Assembly: GCA_017979445.1 (NCBI GenBank)
Contig: CM030716.1
Location: 15,891,443 to 15,955,442 of the forward strand
DNA length: 64,000 bases
Source of the DNA: Akebia trifoliata
Taxonomy: Eukaryota > Streptophyta > Magnoliopsida > Ranunculales > Lardizabalaceae
Direction of reading: 5' to 3'
In this document: piece after piece, positions 21,566-32,860 of the stretch
Layout of the letters: each line of letters begins with the position of its first letter
Position numbering within the stretch: position 1 is the first letter of the stretch
Position numbers and translations under genes: made by a program
The notes under the pieces: generated by a model
Databases searched by the model: none
Seen by the model: the letters and a program-made list of their open reading frames with translations, nothing else
Told to the model about the DNA's origin: nothing

Positions 21566-23816
21566 TGTAGCTACATGGTTTTCGTCATTACGACGGCCAC
21601 AACTACTAAAATTGGAGTCGCCACCATTCAAATTAAAAAAGGGTGTGAATGGTCACCCGGTGTGTACCTTTCGAAAAATTGCCATTTTTTGGCGTTAGTG
21701 ACTCGAAAAGGATAGGGTTGATCAAACCTAGAGGTTCGGGCAAGCGGTTCGGTTGGAGAAAGGGGAAGGTGTTAGGCACCCCTTTTTCCCCGTTGAATGG
21801 CGGTAACCTCAAAGAACTCGGTCATTTTGTTTTTAAAATAAAAGTAAAAATAGAATGCCACATGGGTTCATTTGTTCCCTAAGTAGGGATTTAATTTTGG
21901 CTTGATCATAGGGTCATTTCATTAATGGAAATGACCCTTATGAATCTTAGCCTTGGGGTCCAATCATCAAAAGGGGGAAGACAAAGTAGAAGAAGGGGTG
22001 TTAGAAGAGGGAAGAATAGAAGGTTAGAGAGAAAGAGAGAGGGGGGGAGTTTAAGACCCACCTTGTAGCTTTCAAGTTCTTATTCCTTTTCTTTCCTTCC
22101 TTCTTCTTATATGCTTCTTAAATCCTTGGTGTAATATGAAAGTGAAATTTTTTTTAGAAGATAGTATGAGAGAGTGATAGAGAGAGGAGAGAAAATATAT
22201 ATATTTTTTTTGTGAGACTTGGTAAAAATTTTGGGATGAGAGGGGAGGTATTTATAGGTGTTTGGAAGAGTTTTGGGGGTATAATGGGGTGAAGAGTTGA
22301 GAGGATAGAGAATGTCATGATTTTTAGAAGATGGGGGTATGAAATTTGGAATGAATTTAGGGGTAATTTTGTAAAGAATGAAAATGGATTGTATTTCAAC
22401 CCAAATGGTTTGGATCCTACCCAAATCCATTTGAGTAGAGTGTTGGGTGGGATGAGATGAGTGATGGTTGATGGGAGGAGTGGGGGTGTAAGAGAGTTGT
22501 TTAAGGAAGGAATGTTAGGTTGATGAAAAGGGTAAGGTGGAGGGATGGGTAATGTAAGAGATTGGTTAGTTAGTTTTTGGGAGAATAAAGGAGATAATGC
22601 CATGTGGCAATCATGATGAGAGGGTGAGGAATGAGATTGGTTGATTGGTTGATGGGGGTTGTTTGATTAGAGAGAGAGAAATGGGTTAGTTGATTGATGA
22701 TAAATGAAGTATGGGTTGAGGTGATTTTGTGGGAGTGTTTTAAGGAAAATGATGGGTGGAGATATGGTTTGTGATGTGGGTGGTTGTTGATGTTGGAGAG
22801 TGATGATGGTGTTAAGGTATGTTGAGTATGGGTTGTGATGTTGGTGGTTAGAGAATGGGGATAGGTTAGGTTAGGGTAGGGTATGGGTTGAGGTGATTTT
22901 GGAGGGAAGTGATGTGTTAGATGAGTTGTTTTTAAAGAATGGTTATGGGGATGGGTAATTAGATGAGGGAGGTGAAAGATGGTGATGACATGTGTCATCT
23001 TTTGGTATGAGGATTGTGATTGGTTGATGTGGGTAGTAGTTGATTGATTAGGGTTGTGGGTTGGGTAATTGGATATGGATAGAATGGTATTTGTGGACTT
23101 TTGGTGTTGGACTTTGGTTTGTAGATTATTTTAAGTTGGGTAAGGCTTGTTTTGGGTTGGATTTTGAGGGTGGATAGGTTCTAGGGTATAAGGTTAATTT
23201 TGGGTTTATGGTAATGGGTTTAGAAAGGGGTTGAGGCCTTGTGGGCTTTAGGTAGGTTTAGGGTTTTTGCGAATTTCGAGGTGGAATGGTGGATGATAGA
23301 TGAAGGGTAGATTTTCCAAGTCTCACTTTTTTAATTTTTCAATTTTTTTGTATTTTTCTTGAAGTTATTGATTTAATTAAGAATATCACGTGTTTGGCAA
23401 TTTGGGCCTTTCGGGCCCGTTGGGAGAATTTATCGATTTTTTAGATGTGAGCGTGGAGCGGTGATATTGGACACATGTGGGATGGGTCCCACCCCTTCCT
23501 GTGGGCCCCTAGACCATTGGGAGGTCTTAGGGACCTCGGTTCAATCCGAAATGTTGTTTTTAGCGTTTTGGGCCTTAGAGGCCCATTGGCCTTTTTTGTT
23601 GGAAAATCGGTATTTTGCATGGAGCGAGGTAGATATGAACTTGCCGAATCCCTTTGGTGGACCTACTAACCCATTGAGAGGTGTTAGAGGCTCGGATTTT
23701 GGCAAAAATGTCATTTTCCGATGATTCGGGCCATCGAGGCCTTTTTGCCAATTATCGGAGCATTGCTATTTTTGGGCCCTTTCGAGTGAGGGCCCGTTCA
23801 AATCGAGGTGTCTACA
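21566..23816 (-). repeat. E2 3' LTR (type B)
   Basis: Length is 2251 bp. The plus-strand edges read TGTAGCTACATGG and GTGTCTACA, so on the element strand it begins TGTAGACACC. The TATA box on the minus strand is at 22249-22256. A GA-rich microsatellite lies near 22025-22050. The blocks AAGGTGTTAGGCACC (21766-21780) and GGAGTCGCCACC (21614-21625) correspond to conserved blocks in the other two LTR types. A long minus-strand open frame (22570-22998) is low-complexity H/T/S/P-rich and probably not a gene. Confidence 0.95.
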
Positions 23817-23834
23817 ACTGCCCTTCTTTGCAGG
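23817..23834 (-). other. E2 polypurine tract
   Basis: On the minus strand CCTGCAAAGAAGGGCAGT directly abuts the 3' LTR. It resembles the E1 tract GCCAAAGAGGGGCATC. This supports the minus orientation of the element. Confidence 0.75.
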
Positions 23835-24325
23835 AATTGCGTGTCAAGAACTGCAAAGAATAGACTAAACCCCTATTTGTACGGGCCCGACGAAATTTTT
23901 CAAAACACAACTTCGAATTACTGGTTGGATTGATGCCTTTTGTAAAAGATGGTTACTCAAGCACGGGGTCTGACAGAGTTACCTTATTAATTCCTCGGTC
24001 TCGATGGCGCGGAGCTCGTGTGAGACCTTGGATTTGATGAAGATTGGATGAGTTTTGAAATTGAGGTATTTCTCATTTGTGTTTTAACAAATCGAGTTTA
24101 AGTGCAGCTCGAAAGGATTTGAAATTTTCTGATTTCTGATTTTTTTGACTTTTGATTGATTTATTCATTTATTTTTATTTTTATTTTTATTTTATTATTA
24201 TTATTATTTTTTTTTTTTTTCTATAAATTTTTTTTTTTTATTTTTTTTTTGATTTTTTGATTTTTTTGATTTTTTGATTTTTTTGATTTTTTTGGATTTT
24301 CCCTTTTATTTATTGACTGATCCGT
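23835..24325. other. E2 3' region, non-coding
   Basis: Between the polypurine tract and the first hairpin cluster nothing codes. From about 24150 to 24310 the plus strand is almost pure T with occasional GATTTTT, a low-complexity stretch. Confidence 0.5.
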
Positions 24326-24450
24326 GTTTTAGGCACGGATATCATTTGAAATGATTCCATCCGTGTTCTGGGCACGGTTCCAAACAAATTTCCCTCATCC
24401 GTTCTGGTGACACAGATAGGCTGAACTTTGTTTTGCCCGTGCTGGTGGCA
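24326..24450 (+). repeat. Hairpin cluster upstream of the plant-mobile-domain gene
   Basis: The cluster holds ATCCGTG-N7-CACGGAT, CCGTG-N7-CACGG and CCGTGC-N5-GCACGG in tandem, ending GCACGGACCAGTATGAA. The first putative exon of the downstream gene follows directly. Clusters of the same type lie at 29530-29692 before the second antisense gene and at 43720-43860 in the E2 leader. Confidence 0.75.
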
Positions 24451-24479
24451 CGGACCAGTATGAATTTCAAACGATTTAA

Positions 24480-27400
24480 GCCTCGCGCCTCTTCCTTTTC
24501 AGTTCTTTCAGTTTTCTTTCGGTTTTCCTCCTCCTTCCTTGCGATTTCTCTTCTTTCTCTTTATATTCCTCTCATTTTGTTGATTTGGACACTTGGTGTG
24601 GTTGTTGGGATTACTTGGAGCGTGTATTGGCGTATTTGGACGCTTGGGAGTGACTTGAAACCTTGAGAGATTTGCTTGCACGTGTGGATTACCCTTCCGT
24701 TATCGAGGTGAGTTTTGTATTCGTTCTCTCTTATTTCCTTTTCCTCTTTTCCTTTCATGATCCTTTGAACGAACAACACCCCTATTTCATGTTTTCTATT
24801 TTTGCTTTTGGCTTTGATTCATGTATATTCCCCACGCATGATGTCTTCGCTTCTTTTGAATGTTGCTATGTTTGCAAACTGTCTTCCTTATTACGATTGC
24901 TTTTACTTTGTTGCTTGATTGTATGAACTATTGCTTCATGGCATTGGTGAATGGAGGATTGGTGATGTTTTTGGGTGAAGGTTTGAGGGCTTGGTTGTAA
25001 TGGGTGGGGATGGTTTTTTTTTTTTTTTAGTTTTTGTTTTTATTTTTGTGAGTTATAATTTGAAGGTGGCCTTGCATGGTGTGATGTGGTGTGGAGGGTG
25101 ATTTGTGACTCACATAGCATGTGATCTTTATTTCACAGAGAATGATGGATTCAAGGATGGTCGAGATCATTGGATTAAACGGTCATGGGTTTTATTGTTT
25201 TGGTTAGATGTCCGATAATTGCAATGGGTGTGGTAAGGCTGGGTGGCTTGCCAATGGTTTGGGACTGTTTCGGTGTTGTGATGGAAGGGAACGGTTGCTA
25301 GGATCGGGAATGTCTGCGATGGGTAGTTCAAGGTTGTTCAGAGTGGCTGAAATTGTTTTAGGATTGGTTTGCCGAGTGATGACGGGATTGGGTGGTCTAG
25401 TAGAAACGTCTTAGGATCGTTATTCGCATAGCAAACGGGACGATTTTGGGTGATAGGTAGGGATTGTTTGGGGACTGGTAATGAGGTGTGGTTTGGGGTT
25501 GTTTAAAGTGGGGATGTGGATTGTTTAAGGGTGGTTTAGGGGATGGTTAGAGGGATGGGTTAAGCGGTTTATTGATTTTGGACTACTTGGGGCTTGTTGG
25601 TGTATTTTCATTTTGCCTTGCTTGCTTAAATTATGAACATTTATGTTTGTTTTGGTACCCGTGCTTCTGCTTCCCTTCAACTGACATCTCGACATGGTTG
25701 TGATGGCTCTCGGCTAGGTGGGGCTGGTTGGGCTATGTTTTGATTTGGCTGATTAGGTTGGTTGGGTTTGATTAGGTTGCCTAGGTTGACCAGGATAGAT
25801 GGGTTAAACCGAGTTGGCTGAATTGACTTTGCTTGTCCAGGTTGACTTTGATTGGGTAGGTTTGACTTGATCTTGGGTTGACTAAATTTGACGGATTTGG
25901 GCATGTTCACTGAGTTGGGTTGGATTGGGTAGGTTTTGGGTGAGTTGGTCGAGTTGACTAGGTCTTAGATTGAGTTGACCTAGGTTTGACTTTGGTTGGA
26001 TGGATTTGATTTAGATTTGACCTAGATGGGATGGGTTTGACTGAGTTTGACCTTTTGGTTGACTGAGTTGGCTGAGTTACATATGTTTGCCTTCAGACTC
26101 AACTGGGTTTGACTGAGTTGGGTAGGTTTGACTCAAATTTGATTGGGTAGGTTTGACTCAAATTTGACTAGGTAAGTCAAATTAGGTTGATTGGGCGGAT
26201 TGGGTCGACTGGGTTGACTTGGTTTCGGGTAAACTGGGTTGACTAGGTGTTGGTTGCGCTGGATTGGATATTGACTTAGGTTGACTAAGTTGGGTAGGTT
26301 ATTTGGGCTAGGTTCATCGAGAAGCGTGATGTTAGGATTTTTGCATTCTTGATTGATCATCTGGTGGCTTGCAGATAGGTAGAGAGCGATGGATTCGAGT
26401 GGCGCAGCATTCTTCAGACGAGGAGGAGGAAGCGAGGCCCAGGACCCGGGCTCGCTTTGCTTTGGGATCTGGGGTGGCGACTGAGTACGGTTGGCCGAGA
26501 CAACCTTCCCGGAGGCCCGATTCAGTTTCAGCGGCCGGTTCTTCATCCGGTAGTAGGGCAGATGAGGCCAGTTCTTCTCGGAGTGGTCCAGCTGAGGACC
26601 TTCCTAGTAGTAGTGGTGGACGAGGTCGACGTGGGGGCCGAGGCCGAGCGGATAGGGCCGTAGGTGCCGGCCGAGTAGGTCGTGAGGTTCCCAAGGTAGA
26701 GATCCCTGCAGAGGAGAGCGAGAGGGTCCCAGATACCTCTCTTCTTCGTGGCTTGGGGATGCACGTATCGATGCTCGTGCGATTGGACATCCCTACCCCT
26801 TATCCCTCTACTAGCTTCAGAGGTAGATGGAGTGCATTTTTGTCTACTGCCGCATTATTCTCAGATGATAGTCGGATGCAGTTCGTCACTGTGGGCTTTG
26901 GCGCCTTCTTGCAGATACCGTCTTTCAAGGCGGACCGACCCTTGTTCTTAGCCATGGTGGAGAGGTGGTTTTCGGCAACTCATTCATTCCATATGCCAGA
27001 GGTGGAGATAGGCATCAGGCCTTTGGATTTCATGGCGATTATGGGTATCGCGATGGATGGAGAGCCTCTACCTTTGACTCTGCTATCTATCCAGGAGGTG
27101 GGCGAGTTATTAGGCATCACCAGAGTCCCTGCCTCCATGGTAGGGAAGTAGGGGCGCATCAGTACGGAGGTCTTGATGGGTCTGCTGTTGATTGAGGGAG
27201 AGGATGGAGCTCCGCCTACCTATAGAGAAAAATCGGCCCGCTTCGGTGACCGTGATTTTGACATCATCTTTCGGATCTGTTTTCTCCTCCTCATCGGTAG
27301 CTGTTTCTTCTTAGAGGACGATTCTTCAGTTTCCACCACATTCCTCTCTGTTATGCGCGATATCGACCACATTGGCGATTTTGATTGGGGTAGTCTCATT

Positions 27401-28963
27401 TATGGTACCATTCTGGCCGGACTTGATCGAGTAGTGGCGGGCATCACTGCGCCTCGTGGAGCTGGCATCTCCACTCGATTCTTCTGGCATTTTGTTGAAG
27501 TAAATAAGTCTCAGTCTTATTCTTCCCAATTTTCTTATTGACATCTCATTCACTGTCTGACACTTCACGCTTTTCCCTCCAGATTTTGTTCATGTATTCT
27601 TTCCATTTTACCTGCCCACTCGTCGTCACCCTGATAAGGGTTACCCCTTGGGGGCATTTTGGGCCACCAGAGATGCTAGGGCCATTAGGAGTAGTCCCAG
27701 GAGTGCACGGGCCCACATTGACAAGTGTCGTCTTCGAGACGTGAGTACTTGAACTTTTCTCTTTCATTTGGCCTTAAAATTTTCTGTCTTCTGACTATCT
27801 CTTTTGCAGATCTTCTCTGTTACTTTACGAGACCTTCCCTGCACCGTTAGCGGGAGGTAGGAGGTGAGGAACGCCTATAGGCGTAACACCAGACGACAAC
27901 GCTACCCCTACTTCATCGGTGAGCAGAGATATACATTTTATCTAGGGGAGCGCTTGTTCTTCCAGCATGACGGGAGTCTTCGCATCCCTGTCGCTCCACC
28001 TGAGCCTATCTCGGGTGCGATGACGGTGGATGAGTATCTTGCCCAGGAGAGAGGCGTAGATGCTGCTGGGATGGTGAGAGGGGGTGACTACCAGGCGTGG
28101 TTCCGAGAGGCCTCTATCGGGTGCATCATGACTGCTGTCACTGCCCGGGCCGGGATCACCGAGATTGGAGGGGTATTGCTTCAGGAGCATGCCGTGACGG
28201 TACGTACTCTGTCATCGCCTTCTTTCCTTTAAAATTTTCTGCATTTTATAATTCTTACTTGGTTGATTTTCTTGTTTTCAGGCTGATGATCTTCGTCATC
28301 TTCGAGAGGGCTACGATGTGATCGAGGCCCAAATGGCGAGGGCAATGGAAATGGAGAACAGGTGGAGGGCCTCTAGGGCGGAGGTGGAGGAGTAGGCTGC
28401 TCGGTTGGAGGAGCAGGAGGCTTGTCTTGAGACTCAGGCAGCCTGGATCCAGGAGCTGGAGTTGGAGTGGCCATGCGCGAGTCTCGTTTTCAGGCTGAGA
28501 TTGTACGTCATTTCGTTTATTTTCTGTTTTGTAGATCATAGCTCATGGTATTAAATTTTGACTGGTTCCAACATATGATCTTTTCAGGACTACTATCGAC
28601 GCCGAGATGGAGCGAGCACCTCTGCGCAGCCTCCGACACCTCCTAGGGTAAGTATTTACATTTTAGCCGTTCATTTCTCTACCCATGCTGCATATATCAT
28701 TGTTGCTTGATATGCTTTGTTTCTCTTATTTTCAGGCTTCCCCCTCCACTGGACCCTCCGTTCCAGGTACTGATCTCGCGGGAACTACAGAGCAGGATGC
28801 TGCCCTGGATGCTGAGCTTTTCTTCACGGATTCGGAGGGACGGTTGCGGATGCACGGTCTACCTTCTTCCGGGGTGTCTGGCTCGGGTGCGGTGGCCGGA
28901 TCTTCTTCTGGAGCGATCCCAGAGACTCAGAGCGCCCGGGATGATGCTTCTCCCTCTATCTGA
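24480..28963 (+). pseudogene. Antisense plant-mobile-domain (PMD, aminotransferase-like) gene inside E2
   Basis: A seven-exon gene with GT-AG introns is predicted: a 5' UTR exon ending 24707, then 26375-27499, 27583-27740, 27810-28199, 28282-28502, 28588-28647 and 28736-28963 (stop TGA). Exon 2 has an R/G/S/E-rich N-terminus, then the PMD core: LFLAMVERWFSATHSFHMP, a DFMAIMGIAMDGEPL segment, and later LLLIGSCFFLEDDS.VSTTFLSVMRDID.IGDFDWGS. PMD proteins are plant-specific, often carried by transposons, and linked in Arabidopsis (MAIN family) to silencing and genome stability. Exon 5 is coiled coil. TAG stops lie at 27149, 27858 and 28393, with a frameshift near 28470 and a phase mismatch at the exon 2/3 boundary. 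No clear ATG is in frame. About 720 codons remain recognisable. Confidence 0.75.
24708..26374 (+). other. Intron 1 of the PMD gene
   Basis: The donor reads GAG|GTGAGT and the acceptor TGGCTTGCAG. The 1.67-kb intron is G/T-rich. Its last 600 bp (about 25700-26300) are a degenerate array of GGTTTGACT, GGGTTGACT and TGAGTTGGG words. The open frames in it on either strand are by-products of that repetition. Confidence 0.6.
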
Positions 28964-29529
28964 TCTTATTGTACCTTGCAACATATGTAAACATTCTTGT
29001 ATTAGACTCAGACATATTTGTAAACAGTTTACTTATATATATATATATATTATATATTATATATAAGATATATATATTATATATATGCTTGTATGTTTAT
29101 CATTCTTTGCATTTGTTGTACGACTATATGTGCGGTTCATTCGAGCTTCTCGGGTGTGATATCGATCATTGGGGCTTTTGAACCCCTTTGAGTGTCGGTG
29201 AGTCTACGGGCGGGTAAAGGGTGCGACAAGGGTCCCAAGGACCCTTCGAGTGTGCTCTTGAGTGGTGTGAGTCGTTTGGGACTCATGGTGAGTGATGTGA
29301 TCCTTCGATGTCTGATCTGGCCCAATATGATCTTGACGAGTTCCTATGTGCCCGATATATATCTCGAGAAATTTTGCGAGTTTTGAACACGTTTATCGAG
29401 GATGTAGGAATTTCTATCATTTTTATGTGATTAAGCCCTGAGATAAACATTATGTAATCCGGAATTATCAGCATTTCAAATGTCTTGGGCCCCAAGGCTG
29501 AAGAATGTTCTGGTCTGTGTTCTCAGTAC
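28964..29529. other. Spacer between the two antisense genes
   Basis: An AT dinucleotide-rich microsatellite occupies about 29035-29090. The rest is non-coding with a few GAG/CTC-rich words, and I see nothing else. The 3' end of the PMD transcript is expected here, but no definite polyadenylation signal was chosen. Confidence 0.5.
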
Positions 29530-29692
29530 GGATGGGCTTTTTCAATGTTCCTCCGTTCCAAGAGCACGGATAGGGTGTTTTATGTCTTATCCGTGCCATA
29601 GGAATAGATCAGTCATATCTTGCTTCATCCGTGTTATTGGCACGGATAAGTTATCTTTGATTGCATCCGTGTTTTGGGCACAGACCAGAATG
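29530..29692 (+). repeat. Hairpin cluster upstream of the DUF7745-like gene
   Basis: It contains GCACGGAT...ATCCGTGC, a perfect ATCCGTG-N7-CACGGAT, and a last unit ATCCGTG-N7-CACAGAC followed by CAGAATGA. It ends about 115 bases before the ATG of the downstream gene. It is related in sequence and orientation to 24326-24450 and 43720-43860. Confidence 0.75.
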
Positions 29693-29805
29693 ATTTACTT
29701 AAGCCTTCATCTTGCCCTAACATCTCACTTTCACCTTTACTTCCCTTTTTCACTTTTGGCCGATTTTTACTCTTCTTCTTCCCTCAAAACTTCTTCTCAA
29801 GCTCT

Positions 29806-31404
29806 ATGGAGGTGTCATCTACTCTTCCCAACTTGAAAAGGTATGGCATTGTTGATTCTTTTTTGAGTAGTTGGATAGATAGCATGGACAATGATGATAG
29901 AGCTCGATGGTGCTTGAACAAGTTGGGGTTCACCCTCTCTTTGCCTAAGGTCCCATTGCAATGGGGTTTGATTGAGGCTATGTTGGGGTATTGGATTCCT
30001 GAGCTTAATCTTTTCTGGTTTGGGGTACATGAAATGACTCCCACTATCGAGGAATTTGAAGTATTGTTGGGGCTTGAGATATCGGGCCCCGTTGTGATTC
30101 CATCATTGCGTGATGGATTCCGAAGTGAGGCTTCCAATTTTTTGGGTATAAATCGCAAATTTTTGAAGATTCCGGATGGCGGATCGATCTTAAAGACCAT
30201 ATCCAAGTCTTTTTTGATTGAACGCCTCACGGATCCCTCAAAGCCTTTGATTCATTTTAACGCTCTCACTTTGATGGTGGTGAGTCAACTCTTGTTCCCG
30301 GGTGGCGGAGACATCATAGATCTTTCTCTTATTCACGTTGTGCAACAAGTCCGGGAGGGACGTCGGTTGGCCCCGATGCTTTTGAGCGGAATGTTCCAAT
30401 CTCTCACGGCTTGTTTTTCTGGTCGTGATCGGACTTTTCGAGGATGTGCTCCCCTCTTGCAGGTAAATTACATCTTAGTTTGGATTTAAATTTAAATTTG
30501 AATTTACTAGTTTCCCAAGTTTAGAATGCTCCTGTTATTGTAACTCTGGTTCATGGATCATCTGGCTTCATCTGAAGTGGTTAATCGCCCATTTTGTGTT
30601 AACGCTGATCTTGTACTCATGATGTCGAGGCGAGTTGCTCCCTTCATCTCAGGTGGCAAAGAAGAATGGTATTCTTTTATCGGCAACCTCGATGATGAGG
30701 AAGTGAGATGGGTTGGTGCCTTCCAACCTCGAGGGTTCCCCATGATTACTTTTGATGGGGCTCGTTTCCTTGTTTTGGTTGGTCTTCACGAGGCAACTCA
30801 TTATGTACCACTTCGGGTTCTTCGTCAATTTGGCTATGATCAGGGCGTGCTTATCCCTGAGAATTTTCATGAGTTGGTTGGTCCGTTATCGACTGCACTT
30901 TTGAGTCGACTCGTGAAAGAATGGGGTTGGGTTGAGGTTCTGAGTCGACCCATCTTTGCATCACACCAATTCCCAGCATACTTGCATTGGATTCGAGAGC
31001 TCGTTTCTGGGAGGCCATCGGTATCCATAGTTCCTCGGACACGCCCTGGTGCTTCATCTTTCTTTGATTACCGAGATCGAGTTGAGGAGTCTCAAACTGA
31101 TCATCGTCGAATTCAGGCTATTTGGCTCAAATCTGAAAAGAAGATGCAGAAAGAGATTGCTCGACTGACATCTGTCCTTGCCCAATCTGGAAGTAGTGAT
31201 GGTAATGAAGTGGCTAGGTTTCGAGCTGAGGTTGATGAGTTGAGGGATCGACTGGCCCAGTGTCCTCATTTTGAGGATTTTACAGCATATTTGGTGAGCC
31301 GTGATGCTTCTGATGCTGAGAAAGTGATGGTGAGTCAGGCTGCCCGGATCCGTGCTTTGGAGGAATGCCTTGACTCCTTTTTTATTTCTCACCATGACGT
31401 TTGA
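29806..31404 (+). CDS. Antisense DUF7745-like plant gene inside E2, two exons, nearly intact
   Basis: Exon 1 is 29806-30462 (219 codons, ATG start, donor CAG|GTAAAT) and exon 2 is 30544-31404 (286 codons plus TGA), about 505 aa. The protein begins MEVSSTLPNLKRYGIVDSFL. It has the pattern LGYWIPELNLFWFGVHEMTPTIEEFEVLLGL, then a helical region with LLFPGGGDIIDLSLIHVVQQVREGR, and continues across the intron as LLQ/LWFMDHLASSEVVNRP. The C-terminus (from about residue 375) is coiled coil. The pattern resembles the plant DUF7745 group, which is related to PMD proteins; molecular function is unknown. No stop or frameshift interrupts it. The acceptor predicted from the reading frame is AA (30542-30543), not AG, so splicing is probably impaired. 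Confidence 0.7.
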
Positions 31405-32860
31405 TTGACTGCGTTGTATTCACCCTTTTTTGTATTTTCTTTTCCTTATCTGAATATATGCAAAATGTTGAAAGATTAATGCAAAGAAAATAGGTTTTGT
31501 ACTTATTTGGCCTCAGGTATATCTATCGTTCTTGAAAACTCGAAGTTTTGTTGAATACGTCCTAGATTTTTCATCATCGGCCAAAATACTAGTTTTGAAA
31601 TGTAATTTTGTGAAATGTCTTTATCAAATGTGTACGATAAATTCAGAGTTTGTAAAATCTTTGGTTATGACGATTTCGGTGTTTTTGCCCAACAGGGGGG
31701 GATGCATATGTCAATTACTCTCTTGGTTCCTTTAGAGTCATTCCCAGTGCCCTGGTATCAGAAGGTTATTATCTATTTGGGTCTCGGAGTTTTGGACAAA
31801 TTTTGCCGTTCACAGTTTATACTCTTGCGGGCCAGGAGTTTTTTTTTTTTTTACCCTTATTGCCCCTGGTGCCAGTTACGATTTTCACCAGACCCGGTTT
31901 CCACATTTTTGTGCATCGACGTCCTTTTTGGGATTTTCATCGTGCCGGTGGCTTTGATCTTGCCATAGTCTGATTCTTTTACTCATAGCGCCCTTTCAGG
32001 TTTTCACTATGCCCTTTCAGATTATGCTTGTATCTTTGGATTTTTACATTACAATTCGATTTGGAGTCTCTGTGTCTCTGTGGCTTGGTGACTCAAGTTG
32101 AGCTGCGAGATCAACGACTCTACTCTTGTAGTGGCACTCTTTCTCGAGTAATAGATCTGGATTCCCCTCTCGAGTTTGCTGACGACTATTCATGGTTCGA
32201 CAACTCAAGTTGAGCTGCAAGATCGGCTACTCTACACTTTGAGTACTCTTTTTTTTCGAATATCCGACCTGGATTCCCCTCTCGAGTCCTCCAACGACTA
32301 ATAAGACTTTGGAGGTCCGGACCAAGTCGCAAGATCATTGATGCTGCCATTGTCATTGTGTTGCCCTAGAACATTCCCTGATCAAAAAGGATTTTTGTTG
32401 GGACGAAACGTTGACTTAGGCTAATGGTAGTGGAAGGTTACAAAAAGATTAAGGTCTGGATGGATTTAGAGTGGTTTAGACATGGGGTTTGTCTATTTTT
32501 GTTTCGAAAAAGTGATCTGCGTCTCCTCCCAACGTCTCTCGAACTTGTTTAGGCTGGAGATTTGGGTCGAGCTCAGATCAAGTGTCCGAGTTTTTTGACT
32601 TTTTTGATTTTTTTTGTATTTTTAGCCGTTCACAGTTTATCCTCATGCGGGCCAGGAGTAACTTGATGTTTTTGCTTTGATTTTCTTTTGTCTCCCCCCC
32701 CCTTTTTTTTTGTTTTTTTTTTTTATTTTTTTGTTGTAATTGTTGACTTGCCCCAGTCTTAGGTTAAGAAATGAACGTGATGGCTCAAAAGGGTTGACTA
32801 AGGTTAGATTTGTTGGTTTAGAACAGCAAAGATGGCCTTTCGTCATTTCAGGGTCAGTTT
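31405..32860. other. E2 3' region between antisense gene 2 and integrase
   Basis: Non-coding. A direct repeat of about 35 bp starting GCCGTTCACAGTTTAT occurs at about 31805 and again at about 32623. Two 113-bp tandem copies start at about 32091 and 32204 (ACTCAAGTTGAGCTGC, later GATTCCCCTCTCGAG). Loose repeats of GCCCTTTCAGGTTTTCA lie near 31990-32020. A pyrimidine/poly-T tract covers 32690-32735. Confidence 0.6.

Noticed and set aside
22154..22998. Long minus-strand ORFs in the type-B LTR (also 45166-46046)
   Set aside because: Low-complexity H/T/S/P/L-rich translations of a G/T-rich LTR. They differ in length between the two LTRs and contain no motif, so they are chance open frames.
26332..26790. 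Minus-strand 152-codon ORF opposite the PMD gene N-terminus
   Set aside because: Shadow of the GC-rich, R/S/E-rich exon; no motif.
29784..30230. Minus-strand ORF opposite exon 1 of the DUF7745-like gene
   Set aside because: Shadow frame. The plus strand shows family motifs, an ATG and a splice donor.
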